Source: Mytilus edulis (Eukaryota; Mollusca; Bivalvia; Mytilida; Mytilidae). From it: a stretch of DNA of 64,000 bases. The DNA is taken from the NCBI RefSeq assembly GCF_963676685.1, contig NC_092345.1, forward strand, positions 26,497,585-26,561,584, in the 5' to 3' direction. Below the pieces are notes generated by a model, which was not told the DNA's origin, did not search any database, and was given only the letters and a program-made list of their open reading frames with translations. Positions within the stretch are counted from its first letter, which is position 1. Each line of letters begins with the position of its first letter. The position numbers and the translations under genes were made by a program. This document shows positions 24,001-34,618 of the stretch, piece after piece.

Positions 24001-25540
24001 CTTTTAGAATAGAAACTCGTATACACTTTTATGTTGTGACTACGTCTCTTTCATGTCTTTGTTGACTGCTTTTGTTTAGTTCACCAAATTGTGATATAAA
24101 ATTAAAGACATCACTATGAATATGTATGGTAATTTCTCAAATCATTAATCGATTTGGACTTCCGTCGAAGTGGACTGTTGTATAATGAACTTGTGATTAG
24201 GTTACAATTTTATCGTGTCAACACATTTCCTTCCTTTCGTCCGATTTCTGTTTCGTGACAAAAGACGACCATGACTAACGACGTCTGTTATAAAGAGCAT
24301 GATATTTTGTTTTCAAAACGACATGAACGATGACATATTACTACGTTCGGACTATATATCATGAGAGAAACAGAGTTTCCCACCGTATCTCAGACAACGC
24401 TCTTCAAGAGACCAAAATGACACTGAAATGATCAACTACAGGTATAGGTCACCGTACGACTATCAAAGATAGCAAAGCCCGTACCGTATGAACAGCTATA
24501 AAAGACCATGAAATGTAAAACAATTCAATCAAGAAGAAAAACAGCCTACTTTATGTAATATTGATCATACAATTCTTTCTGATAAACAGTCATTTACCGT
24601 TTATCGCTTTATTCGTAACGTTCGTTATGCGATCCTATATAGATTTATTTAATAAGGAATACTGATACAAAATATTTATATCGCCCGCTTTGATTTCAAA
24701 ACTGAGAGTTTTACAAAATGTATTCCATTTGGAACATTTAAGAATAACAGCATAAACCAAATAACCATACCGTGTTTCGAAACGTGAATTTAATTGAACT
24801 TGGCTGATAACAGGCATGCAATTCTACCGGTTTCTAAGCTTTTAACAAATAAATGTAATAATTTTATGCAATGATCTATTGCATATGTTTCAGTTATGTA
24901 TAATGTAAGAACATGTTTTCCTAGTGCTACTGGAGTAGATATCAAAAGAGTGGCAAAAGGTATCAAAGGGGTATTCAAACTCATAAGTCGAAAATAACTG
25001 ATAACGCCATGGCAAAACTAAAGACCAATAGACAAACAACAGTATACACAACACATTATAGAAAAACAAATCCCGAGCAAAACGAAATCGGCCAAAAACC
25101 GGAAATGATCTCAGTATCTGCGGACTGGTAGGCAGACTAGATATATTGCGTTACTCTCCTGCATGTCTAAAATGATTATGACAAACTATCAATAAAACAT
25201 TACTTAAACATAAAATTAAAACATTAAAATAAGTCGCGAAGCTAAATAACATGGAATATAGAAATAGGAGATATTGCCGTCTCGCAAATGTGACAAAACG
25301 CTGTCAGTGAAGTGACTTTCATATTCATTTAATGTTTGCACGAAGTTTTATTCAGACAAACTGGATATTTTTCCAAGCTTTTTCCCAATAATGATTGGAG
25401 ATATACATCGATAACTTTCTGTTCTAACATAACATGCTGAAAATTAAATAGATATAGAAAATTATGTTTACATATTCCTTACCCGCATCACAGAGGGCGG
25501 CGATCAAGAAGACCGCACATATCACATGGATTGACTTCAT
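18028..25540 (-). CDS. Gene B: secreted Cys-rich peptide with YKP-repeat tail (83 aa, or 98 aa with an optional exon)
   Basis: Exons in phase 1: 25540-25483 (signal MKSIHVICAVFLIAALCDA, donor GTAAGG), 22117-21983 (core, donor GTATAT) and 18086-18028 (tail, stop TAG 18030-18028). The mature peptide begins GYSVSNELK. The core is C-x6-C-x4-C-x5-C-x7-C-x5-CC with GYC, CRAGY and CCLP. The tail reads AYKPYKPYKPYSRWNSYGN. Tyr makes up 11 of 64 mature residues and cysteines number seven. YKP repeats are typical of mussel adhesive proteins, and GYC, CRxGY and CCLP recall mussel foot protein 6 as I remember it; neither proves homology. Introns are long (3.4 and 3.9 kb), so exon linkage rests on order, strand and phase. 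A 45-bp in-frame exon may lie at 20211-20167. Confidence 0.82.
18660..19510. repeat. Dispersed repeat with internal near-tandem units, in gene B intron 2
   Basis: Repeated internal segments (AAGGTCAGATAATCC, AAGGTAAAGGTCAGATTAAC and GACAGACATGTACAGCTGAC then GGACAGACATATACATCTAC) recur about every 110-160 bp. It ends in a hairpin TGTCGAGCT / AGCTCGACA (19475-19499). Minus-strand open frames at 18724-19072 belong to this repeat. Confidence 0.6.
20167..20211 (-). other. Possible optional exon of gene B
   Basis: Minus strand: AG at 20213-20212, then 45 bp encoding VNSVPQQYSRKTEVP in phase 1, then donor GTATGG. Length is a multiple of three and both ends are phase 1, so it would slot between core and tail exons without changing frame. 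Tyr/Gln/Pro content suits the tail. The acceptor has a poor pyrimidine tract and no other paralogue shows this exon. Confidence 0.4.
20290..20450 (+). repeat. Dispersed repeat tail (GGTCGGGTTGTTATCTC family)
   Basis: TTTGGTCGGGTTGTTATCTC then TTTGACACATTCCC. A related copy lies at about 48840-48930. In intron 2 of gene B, no coding content. Confidence 0.5.
22240..22740 (+). repeat. Dispersed repeat tails in gene B intron 1
   Basis: About 22246-22290 has GATTGCCAATGAGACAACT, the reverse complement of the common GGCAATC end. About 22450-22720 reads GGAGCCTGTAATTCAGTGG, then GCTGTACGGTGACC and GAGAGTTGTTTAATTGGCAA. The 70-codon open frame here is repeat-derived. Confidence 0.5.
24985..25200 (+). 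repeat. Dispersed repeat in gene B intron 1
   Basis: Contains GATAACGCCATGGCAAAAC and CGAAATCGGCCAAAAACCGG, ending with CTAAAATGATTATGAC. CG content stands above its surroundings. No coding support; judged a repeat from its composition. Confidence 0.35.
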
Positions 25541-25564
25541 CTTGCAGTTGTGTAGACTTGAGTG

Positions 25565-25850
25565 CTGATGATATTTTAAGTATGGAAGTAAAATAGATTT
25601 TTCAGACAGATGTGTTGCAAACTGTATGCTACGATTATCATGAAATGTTTAGAATTGGATTAAACAAAAAAGGTAATCCCGACCACGTGAAAAATTAAGA
25701 ACAAAATTCCTTTTAAATTGAAAAATGAATTGTGGATTTCAATAATCGCGTTAGAACACAATTTGAGACATGAAGCATATATATTTCGAAGTCGGATAAT
25801 ATTATATTAATTGTTATTTTTACAATACATTAACAAATTAAGCAACGTTT
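25565..25850 (-). promoter_or_regulatory. Conserved promoter of gene B
   Basis: AAAATAGATTTTT then CAGACAGATGTGTTG (25590-25617) near the start. Farther out are CGCGTTAGAACACAATTTG (25747) and ATAATATTATATTAATTG with TTTACAATACATTAACAAA. The TATA-like stretch is weak (TTTTAAGTATGG). Same block order as A, C, D and E. Confidence 0.65.
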
Positions 25851-26229
25851 GTATGACTCGGATTAAATGTGCTTGTTAAACATGTAAACAGGATGTACAG
25901 TTTCAGCATTCATGCGAATATAATATCAAACTATCCAATACAAATGTTTAACAACACTTTTGAATCCTATTTTGTTGAACATATACTAGTGTAATAACCA
26001 ATTGAAAGCAAATGTAGACCTGATTAAACATGTAAATTGTAATTTCTGAACATGAATTTTATGTTTTAAAAGCATATGAAAAGATTAAAACAATATGTAA
26101 TCTATTGCAACGTCACATTGGCACATATAACTTATACTGTTACGTGCAGAGAAGGAATTTAATTAGATTTAAATCAATCTATGTTCTGGTAAATCCAGAA
26201 AGAGGCTTCGGACGCACGTAGTTTATTCA

Positions 26230-26952
26230 GGTAGCACAATACAAAGATTTGTTTACTTCCAATCACTAACCTTTGAAATGCTGTAACTTTCTTATTAATG
26301 CATAGAAAATAATAAAAGAGGTATATATAGATAGATAAAAGATAAATCTTTTAAATGAATGCAATATTTTTATTATGCAATCATTATGTAATCAATTATT
26401 ATGTAATTAGTGGCAAAATCTGGGTAAGTTCACTTGAATGAATTTAGCTCTATCATCTCTTTAACTATACAGAAAATTTTAACGAAATCTTAATTAACAC
26501 ATCATTGGTTTCAAAAGGGTGTCTCAGATTGTCTCTATGGTATTCCATTCTCTCAAAAATCTCTAATAAGTGTAAACATCCTAACCACATAAAAGAAGAT
26601 AATGTTTAATTAGGTATAAAATTTGTTCTATACATTATATCTGAAATCTGAGACACCCTTTTGTAGATAATGGCCATAGGAACAACATATAATAAAATCA
26701 ACCCTCTAGGGATACCTATGCAGAAGCTAATTTCATTTGAAAGTGGAAATTTGGAGAAAAATATTTTAGACACAGTTAACATTATAATTGGTTCAATAAT
26801 TGTTGCATTATACTAACATTGCATTCATTTGAAAGAGTGATCTGTTAGCTATCCAAAACTACATCTTTTATAAATTTTCAAGCATTATTAAGAAAGTTAC
26901 AGCATTTTAAAACTTGGGAGTTGGAGTTATAAAATCTTTGTATTGTGCTACC
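26230..26952. mobile_element. Foldback / MITE-like element with ~75-bp imperfect terminal inverted repeats
   Basis: Left end GGTAGCACAATACAAAGATT, right end its inverse (AATCTTTGTATTGTGCTACC). The arms continue imperfectly for about 75-80 bp, including ATGCTGTAACTTTCTTA on both sides. An internal inverted pair AAGGGTGTCTCAGAT / ATCTGAGACACCCTT lies near 26515 and 26650. No clear target duplication and no ORF. Confidence 0.65.
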
Positions 26953-27589
26953 GTAAGTGTTTCAATTATAAACAAAGTCTGACATACAAAACTATCAGCC
27001 TGTTTTCCCAGATATTACATGTAAGAAGTTAATTTTTCTGAATCAGCTTCCATCGATTTATAAATGTTGTCTCTCCGTCGTCTTCATACATGAGGAAACT
27101 AAGATGGTTTATCAACAGTTTCATTCAATAATGCCATTTTATGCATGACCATATAGTAAACCCGTTGTCCAATACAGGTTGGAGGAATAAGGAGGTTGTA
27201 CACCTCAGCCTGGAAACTAGTCTCAATTTATACATGACTTGTTACACAGAGGAATTTAGGATACATATTTATATTTTATCATGACACTTATTGTGGGATA
27301 TCCAGTGGGAACAATACCATGTATATTTAAGATTGAGCACTTTAATAAAACATCTATTTGTTAGATTCCATCGGCACTTTATTACAGCCAAAACCGAGGG
27401 TAAGCTGGATTAAGTTAACAGTTTAATGTACAAAGTGGTGGAAACTTTCCGAACTCGATATGCTTTTGTATTCAAACTGATAAGATTTAAGTGTATACAA
27501 TAGCGGCAGTACAACTTAGCCTTCAATAAGAAAAGGTATAATTGGAGACAAGATAATTGGAGACAAGATAATTGTTGATGTCAAAATAC

Positions 27590-27735
27590 GTTTTGCTTAG
27601 TCATTACTTTTCTATGCTGTGTCTTGAGTACTAATATTTGTCTGTTTTTCTTTCTTGTTTTTTTGTCATGGCGTTGTCAGTTTATTTTTGATCTATGAGT
27701 TTTACTGGTATTAAACACCCCTCTTTTGTATACAT
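27590..27735 (+). repeat. Retroelement 3'-tail copy
   Basis: TTTTGTCATGGCGTTGTCAG, then GATCTATGAGTTTTACTGG and CCCCTCTTTT; the same tail as at 6.85-7.05 kb, truncated. Confidence 0.55.
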
Positions 27736-29342
27736 TCTATATTATATTCCAAGTCAAATTTGATAGTCCATGCAGTATGATATGGCTACCCACATACATT
27801 TGTATATTATTATTATTTTCCGTTGTCTTTTTCATTTCAGAATAGTCATTTATGATTGTTTTATTCCTTCTTAATATCTTACAATCAATCACCTTGCCTT
27901 TAGAGTCATCATTTCCCCACAGGATACGAACAAATTTGTTCGAGTATCTTCTCTCTCGGTTCACGTTCATGCATCAGTAGTTTAAAGATGTTCAAATCTC
28001 AAAAATCGAGACAAAGCAATGATCAGCAATGTAATAAACAAAAACTGATGCAATAGCAAGTACTCCAAATGTGAAAGACTGGGAAAGTTAAAACATTCGA
28101 AATTAATTTGGTACATGTATCCGATTTTTATTTTATTTCGTGTTCTGATATTTTTAATCATTTTTCTGACATGAAATCAGAAAACAAATTAGTTGAACCT
28201 TTATACCTTCATTTACCTGTGTAATCCTACAACATCATCTACTAACACCAGCTATCGGTCTGTACATAAATATCGTTTAGCTGGGACACAGGTAGCATGA
28301 TAATAAACATTGTAAAAAAATAATGTTAGTATATCAACATAAGTGACACATATATTCCTTAATGTTCAAACAAATTATGCCAACTTAAAGTAATGCGCAA
28401 TTATCATATTTATGTGATATTAGTAATTCATATCAGTTACACCTTCATGTTGTCATCATCTTATTATTAAATTGCTTCATTTCATCTCGACTTGGCTAGA
28501 ATCGCGTATACGGAAAGCACACTGTAACCTGTTTGTTTGGATCGGTACAATATAATTGAAATCAGAAAAACTATATGGTTAACATTACACAAGTTCACTT
28601 CTAGGACATGACACCAACATATACATATATTATTAGATCGATCCAGTTTCTGAGGAAATGCCGTTTACATATGTTTATCACTTATTGCTTATAGTATGGT
28701 TTATCAGTCTAAGTCGATTCGATGTAAATTGTACAAATTCAATAGCCGTTACAGTTATCGCTTGGTGGCAAATAGAAATAACAAAATTTTAGAATAGTTC
28801 ATTATGTCTTTGAGTACTGACATACAGTTTCTTCAAGGATTTTTTTTAAATGGACAAAATCAAAAATAAAGTCAATGATACATATAACCGAATTAAAATT
28901 TTCGTTTAAAGTTTATGATTTAAGATAGCTGGCATTTTACCGGAAATATATATAAAAAATATATCTCTTGCACAAAAGCTTATTTCCTCTGCCATAGTTT
29001 AGAGAAAATATTGTTAAAAAAGGGAATTTTCTTATATTTGTTTTAGCGTTCGCTTGCTACACTTTTTCCTGGATGTTCTAAGAAAAGTTTGTCCAACGAA
29101 CTGAATAGCAAGAGTTACCTTCCGTACGACACGGATTTCATTCAGCTATTGCATGCACACATTTGTACTTGTAGTAAATTTCAGTAGTCTCCCGTAAAGA
29201 TCAGTTTTTTTTTGTAAGTGTCAAAATATTTTGTGTGGTATATTTCCATCAGATAACGAAAGCACAACTAAAAATCAGGGAAAATTCTACCCATATTACA
29301 AAATTACATAGCTATTTATGCTAAAGCACTGACTGATAGTAG

Positions 29343-29606
29343 TTATCAAATGTACCAGGATTATAAATTTAGTACGCCAGACGCGCGTTTCGTCTACATA
29401 AGACTAATCAGAGACGCTCATATCAAAATAAAGTACGAAGTTGAAGAGCATTAAGGATCCAAAACTCCAAAAAGTTGTGCCAAATGCGGCTAACGTAATC
29501 TATTCCACGGATAACAAAATCCGTAGTTTTTCGAAAAATTCAAAGTTTTGTAAACAGGAAATTTATAAAACTGACCACATAATTGATATTCATGTCAACA
29601 TATTTA
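29343..29606 (-). repeat. Solitary, diverged copy of the hammerhead repeat
   Basis: Matches about 260 bp of the 355-bp unit, from TTATCAAATGTACCAGGATT to GATATTCATGTCAACA, then an A-tract. The second structured domain is missing. Scattered substitutions show it is old compared with the array at the left edge. Confidence 0.85.
29374..29417 (-). pseudogene. Inactive hammerhead ribozyme (G8 lost)
   Basis: On the minus strand the core reads CTGATTA instead of CTGATGA. The changed base is G8, which acts as general acid in the hammerhead mechanism. The first base pair of stem I is also lost (GCGTCT for GCGTCA). Stem II and GAAA remain. Predicted not to self-cleave. Confidence 0.75.
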
Positions 29607-30009
29607 AAAAAAAAAAAAAAAACTTTAAAAAAGGCGTTATGGCTACGTATAGTCGAAATGTCATGTAATCTTTAAATTAAGAGCTTTGAAGATATCAATT
29701 TATAATTGGAATTTTACTTTCAACAAGGAAATATAAAAGTATCCGAAAAAGCTGTATTACTAAATAATTTTTACACTTATATTTAAACATATTTAGAAAG
29801 AATTAGCAGTTATTTGCGAATTAGAGGGTTTCAAGTAATGATGAAAATAACAGACTAGGAGTGGTAAGAATACACAATAAACTGAATATAATCAATGAAA
29901 TAACATAATCGATGCATATATTTTCAAATAATTCATTTAATCCTTATGTTTTTTTAAAAGATAGTTTTTCATGTATGCACATTATCTCAATTGTTGAAAA
30001 ATGAGTATT

Positions 30010-30375
30010 TTCAATCAATGTCCTTTGTACAGATGCCATTACGAGTTGGTTGACCGTTATGGAATAACCGTTTCACAGATGTTATCGGATATGTTTCTTA
30101 CGTCGTAACTACAATCCCATTTCCTTTCATGAATGTGACCTACCGAATTAGACTATTTACCGGATTTGTTATAACATGAGCTACCCTTCCGGAGCACCTG
30201 AGATCATCCCAGTATTTGGTGGTGTTTTTGTTGCTTATTCTTTAGTTTTATATGTTGTATCATGTGTACTATTGTTTGTCTGTTTGTCTTTTTCATTTTT
30301 AGCCATGGCGCTGTTTATTTTCGATTTAAGAGTTTAACTGTCCCTCTGGTATCTTTCGTCTCTCTTTTGTTAGCA
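30010..30375 (+). mobile_element. 3' end of retroelement, second copy
   Basis: Encodes YELVDRYGITVSQMLSDMF then a stop, as at 6.65-6.74 kb but with the upstream part missing. The 3' tail follows (GGTGGTGTTTTTGTTGC, AGCCATGGCGCTG, GGTATCTTTCGTCTCTCTTT). Confidence 0.65.
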
Positions 30376-30969
30376 TAAATTGCTTGTTTTTGGTATGAAG
30401 AAGACTTAATGTATCAAAAGAATACCACTTATGTTTTAAAGTAAACTGCAAACCTAGGACACCCGTGATTGAAATTATTAATAAGCATGCAATCCAAAAA
30501 TAACGCAATTTATTTTTTATTTTGTACATATCTCATACTCTTCTAGTGCAAAAGTTTGTAATTTAAATTGGTTTTTGTAGTATTTAATATAGACAAATAA
30601 ATACATGTATAGCAAATATATCTTTTTTATATAGATTAGAACTTTAGTTATCCCGTTTGAATGGTTTTTACTGTATTTTTTTTGGACCCTTTATATCTTG
30701 CTGTTCGGTGTGAGCTAACGCTCCGTGTTCGAGACGTTGATTTGACCTATAATGATTTACTTCAATAAATTGTGACTTGGATATAGAGTTGTCACATTGG
30801 CACTCATACCACATCTTCTTATATCTTCTTAAATCTAAAACAAAATACCCTACATAATGACCTGTTTGGATATAATATTGAATGTTAAGAAAATGTACTG
30901 CTGCAATTACTAATTTAATTAAAAGTTAATTGTTGAAATAAATAGATATACGGCATACACATGTCAGAC

Positions 30970-32115
30970 TCGGATGTGCGATGGGGACGCTGAAGTGCGA
31001 TGGTCACGCTGAAGTGCGATGGTCTACGCCGAATTTCGATGGCCCTTACGCTAATGTGCGATGGTCTATTTGACGCATGATTGCTAGTTAAAAATCCATA
31101 GACGTGCAATTGTTATGAAAAGTTGAATTTATAATATTAAATATATAAAGTAACATGTTTATTGTTGTCCTTTATTACAGTTGGATACTAAATGAGAGAT
31201 CGTCTTTTTTAATTTCGTATGTAAACATAATTTTGCATCAACATTTTATCTTTTCTTTCATGTTCCTCTTATGATATCAATATTTAAATACCGTATTATT
31301 ACACGGATAGTCTCAGACACAATTCACCATACGTTAAAAAGAACCTTTTGTCGATTTCGAAAACAAAATCTCGACAGATTGATTGTTGGTTGCTAAACGT
31401 CCAGCGACATATAGTTCATGCATGTTCGGAACGAAAACAAACTGACAATAAATCAAATAGGTAGGTCATCCGGGATGATGGTCGTCGAAATTTGGACTGC
31501 CACTGGGAAATGAGGGTATATTGGACAGGGACAGACATTTTGCCTTGCAACAGGCCACCTACGGACCCCTCAAAGAGTTGTAGCAAGGGTTCTTAACGTG
31601 TAAAATGCGTGACACTCTCTTTACATGAGGCATCGGATTTAACGTCTCCGTTCTGACCGGACGTAGCTGTAAACTTGATACATTCCGCACTGCAAATCGG
31701 ACGTCCCGCTTTGGCAAGCGTTTTACTGCCAATTGGAAGAAGACCAAGTGATCATATTTCTATTCCCCAGTCACCCTTGTGGGACAACAATTTCGACAAA
31801 ACTTAAAGTTATATCCTATCGACTAATCCTCCCATTTCTCGTAGTTTTTTAATTATATACACATCTCATCAACTAAAAAACCTGTAAAACTGCTTTTTAC
31901 ATACACATTGACGACTACATTGAATTAAAAAGCTTTGAAAATTTAGTTTGAATAGAACATCGCACTCCAGCGTTACCACCATCACACTTCGGCGTAGGTA
32001 TCAACAAGCTATACAATGCCGGCATCGTACTTCAGCGTGATGAAAAACGCACTTCAGCGTTAAACTATCGTACCTCAGCGTGACCATCGCGGTTGGGAGT
32101 ACCATCGCGGTTCAA
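30970..32115. mobile_element. Element bounded by inverted arrays of a ~19-bp GCGATGG motif
   Basis: The left array (30976-31066) has five units of the type GTGCGATGGTCACGCTGAA, spaced 18-21 bp. The right array (31957-32113) has the same motif inverted (CATCGCACTTCAGCGT-like) at least six times. They enclose about 0.9 kb that includes a more GC-rich part (31430-31750, with CATCCGGGATGATGGTCGTC). Short frames there are not convincing. Terminal arrays of short inverted units resemble foldback transposons; no transposase is visible. Confidence 0.6.
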
Positions 32116-32819
32116 AGTCTTACACACATACGATACATTTTCAAAAGATATTTATTCTGTTAATTTTGTCGATGTAACAGAACTATCAACAACTGTCATA
32201 CAAGTGAGAGATTTAGCTAGCTGTAAAACAATGAATAATCATAACATTTTTTATGTTTTGTCAATTTTAATGATGTTTCCCTTTTTAGAAAGTTCGGTGT
32301 TTCTATTATACACATCAATCTTAATGTTGTTTAATAAAGACATTGTGTCATTAGGTTACTTAAAAAATACCAAATAAGATTAGAACTTAGAACCATAACG
32401 TTTTGAAGAATTGGCCCACTGAATTAGTCTAATCAAAGTGAATAAATTCGACAGAAACAATTACAGATCTGCCGTTAAAATCAAATTCTACGGGTAATAA
32501 AAACATTCATATCTGTTCATTTTGATCTTTTAGTCAATGGTACATGTAGTAATATTTATAAAAAAACAATGTTTTTTTTAAAATAAGGTTTCAACTGGTT
32601 AATTTTGCATCATTTAATTCGAAAAATTAAATGACGCCAAACATGATACATTCCGCACAGTCAAACGGACGCCCCACTTTGGCAAGCGTTTTACTGCCGA
32701 TCCATTGTATGGTATACCTTTTTGATACTTTTTGGCCAATTTGATACTTATCAAACAGAGTGAAAATGACTTATAATTGAAAATGTATTTACATGAACAA
32801 AAAGATGGGTATCACGTGT

Positions 32820-33020
32820 ACAGCAAAACCTGCTTACACTTCCAGAGCACATGAGATCACCCCTTGTTTTGGTGGGGTTTCTTTTTTCTCAGTCCTTGGT
32901 TTTCTGTATCGTGTTTTGAGTCCTAATTTGAGTCTGTTTTTGTCTTTTTAGACATGGATTTCTCAGTATATATGCGACTAATGAGTTTGAATGATCGTTT
33001 TGTATCTTAATTTTTTTTGG
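32820..33020 (+). repeat. Retroelement 3'-tail copy
   Basis: CCAGAGCACATGAGATCACC, GTTTTGGTGGGGTTTC and TAGACATGGATTTCTCAG; truncated tail as at 6.85 kb. Confidence 0.5.
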
Positions 33021-33538
33021 TATTTTATGATTCTCGTTAGTACCTATAGTGTTTTGTAGGCGGTTGTTTGCCGTTTTGTCGTTGTTTGTTTCTCATAGTT
33101 TTGTTGGTTTCTGTTCGACAAATGCATTCTGATTGTAGTTTAGTATATTCTGTCTCTTTTTTGATTTATTAATAACTTTTATTTACTCTAAACTATATTT
33201 AGTTTTCAGAAACGTATCTATTGTTGAAGAAGTATTTTGACTTCTTATCTTTTGTTCTTCTTGTGTTTATTGATCTGTGAGTTTTCGATCTTTTTATTTA
33301 TTGAGTGAATAGCTTTAACTCTATATTATACTTTCCCAGCGCATCTGCAATTGTAATTTTGTTAACTGTTAGTGGTAGTGAAACATGCCAAGGTTGTTGT
33401 GTGCGATGCAAATGTCTTTGTAGAACGAATAAAGAAAGCAAAATATATCATATAATCAAACTAAATATATGCTACAGTTTTATATGTCGACATATAAAGT
33501 ATATCATAAACTCGGACATATTTTTATTTCTTAAATCT

Positions 33539-33616
33539 TTTATTTGAAATCATAGTTTTTTTATTGACCTCATTTAAAGGTTTGCTGTTAGAACATCTCT
33601 CTTCGGTAAACGTAGC
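33539..33616 (-). terminator. 3'UTR exon with poly(A) signals, gene C
   Basis: Minus strand: acceptor ATTTATTTTTCAG, exon starting GCTACGTTTACC at 33616. AATAAA occurs at 33565-33560 and 33544-33539. Homologous to the last exons of D and E (shared GTTCTAA core and a TTTCAAATAAAA end). Confidence 0.65.
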
Positions 33617-33949
33617 CTGAAAAATAAATTAATTGATTGAAGTAAATAACACCGAACGGGTCAAAGTTTATTCTTTCGATATATATTTCTGGTTTAGAAT
33701 AATAAAAAAAATCGAGGACAATCGATCCTAATCTGTGCTATAGAATTACATTTTATCAAATTAAACAAAAGTGTGAATTCATGCATATAAGTCTTCTTGA
33801 TTTGACAACACCATGTATTATTGATATAAATTTCAGTTGTCCTTTTACCTAAATGATCTACAAAACAGATAAGCTATAATTTTAAGATATTTTATTGAAA
33901 TTTGTCACTAATTGCATCGTAAATAAACTCATCATAGATATCATGATTT

Positions 33950-34200
33950 ATGTTTTGTAACAAACACATGCGTTTCGTTAACAAAAGACTTATCATTGAA
34001 ACTGGAATAGAAAAAAAATTAAAAGACCGAATAAAGTACGTGGCAAATGAGCATTGACGACCCAAATTCAGGAAGGTTTTACAAATTCAAGCTAAGGTGA
34101 TCTATTCCTGAGGTAGGCAATCCTGAGCATTTCGGAAATACAAAGTTTTGTAAACAGTTTTCTATAATTTTGACCATATTAAACATACATGTCGTGCCTC
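33950..34200 (-). repeat. Highly decayed hammerhead repeat in gene C 3'UTR intron
   Basis: Recognisable by TGCGTTTCGTTAACAAAAGAC, GAGCATTGACGACCCAAATT, GATCTATTCCTGAGG and ACAAAGTTTTGTAAACAG. The ribozyme core is damaged (ATGATAAGTC on the minus strand), so no activity is expected. Confidence 0.65.
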
Positions 34201-34618
34201 ACAACAATTATATGAATAACCCCTTTAATCGAAAATTTACAGAATTTCAGCTTTTGGGGATAGAAAGCTTGATTTATTTTTAGTTCAACTAGTCTACAAA
34301 ATGGTTTTATGTATATTTTCATTCGTGTAGATGTTTTCACGGTAAAATGAATAAAACTACCAGTGAACAATGTATATTTACTCATTGACAATGCATTATG
34401 CGTTTAGAGTTGATATACGAATTCAAGTTCGTTCTTCAAAAGACTTTATCAGAAAACCTTCAGACTATGGGGAGTCTAGAACATAATATGGAACATCGGA
34501 AGCATGTTCCGTGTGTACCAAGGATATGTGAATTATGACTTAAAATAACCATTGCGTGTAGTACTATAAAAAATATTTTTTAGACTTTTGTATACATTAC
34601 CTTACTGATTTCTTATTT

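Larger units (their letters stand above)
25851..33530. other. Gene-free stretch between genes B and C
   Basis: Holds a foldback element (26230-26952), retroelement tails (about 27590-27735, 30010-30375 and 32820-33020), a single hammerhead element (29343-29606), a repeat tail (about 30690-30840) and the element with inverted GCGATGG arrays (30970-32115). A short segment at about 32635-32705 (TTGGCAAGCGTTTTACTGCC) duplicates one at 31670-31735. No splice-supported exon was found. Confidence 0.6.

Noticed and set aside
31559-31747. 62-codon minus-strand frame in the element with inverted arrays
   Set aside because: Arg-rich frame without motif; part of its sequence recurs at 32.64-32.70 kb as a repeat.
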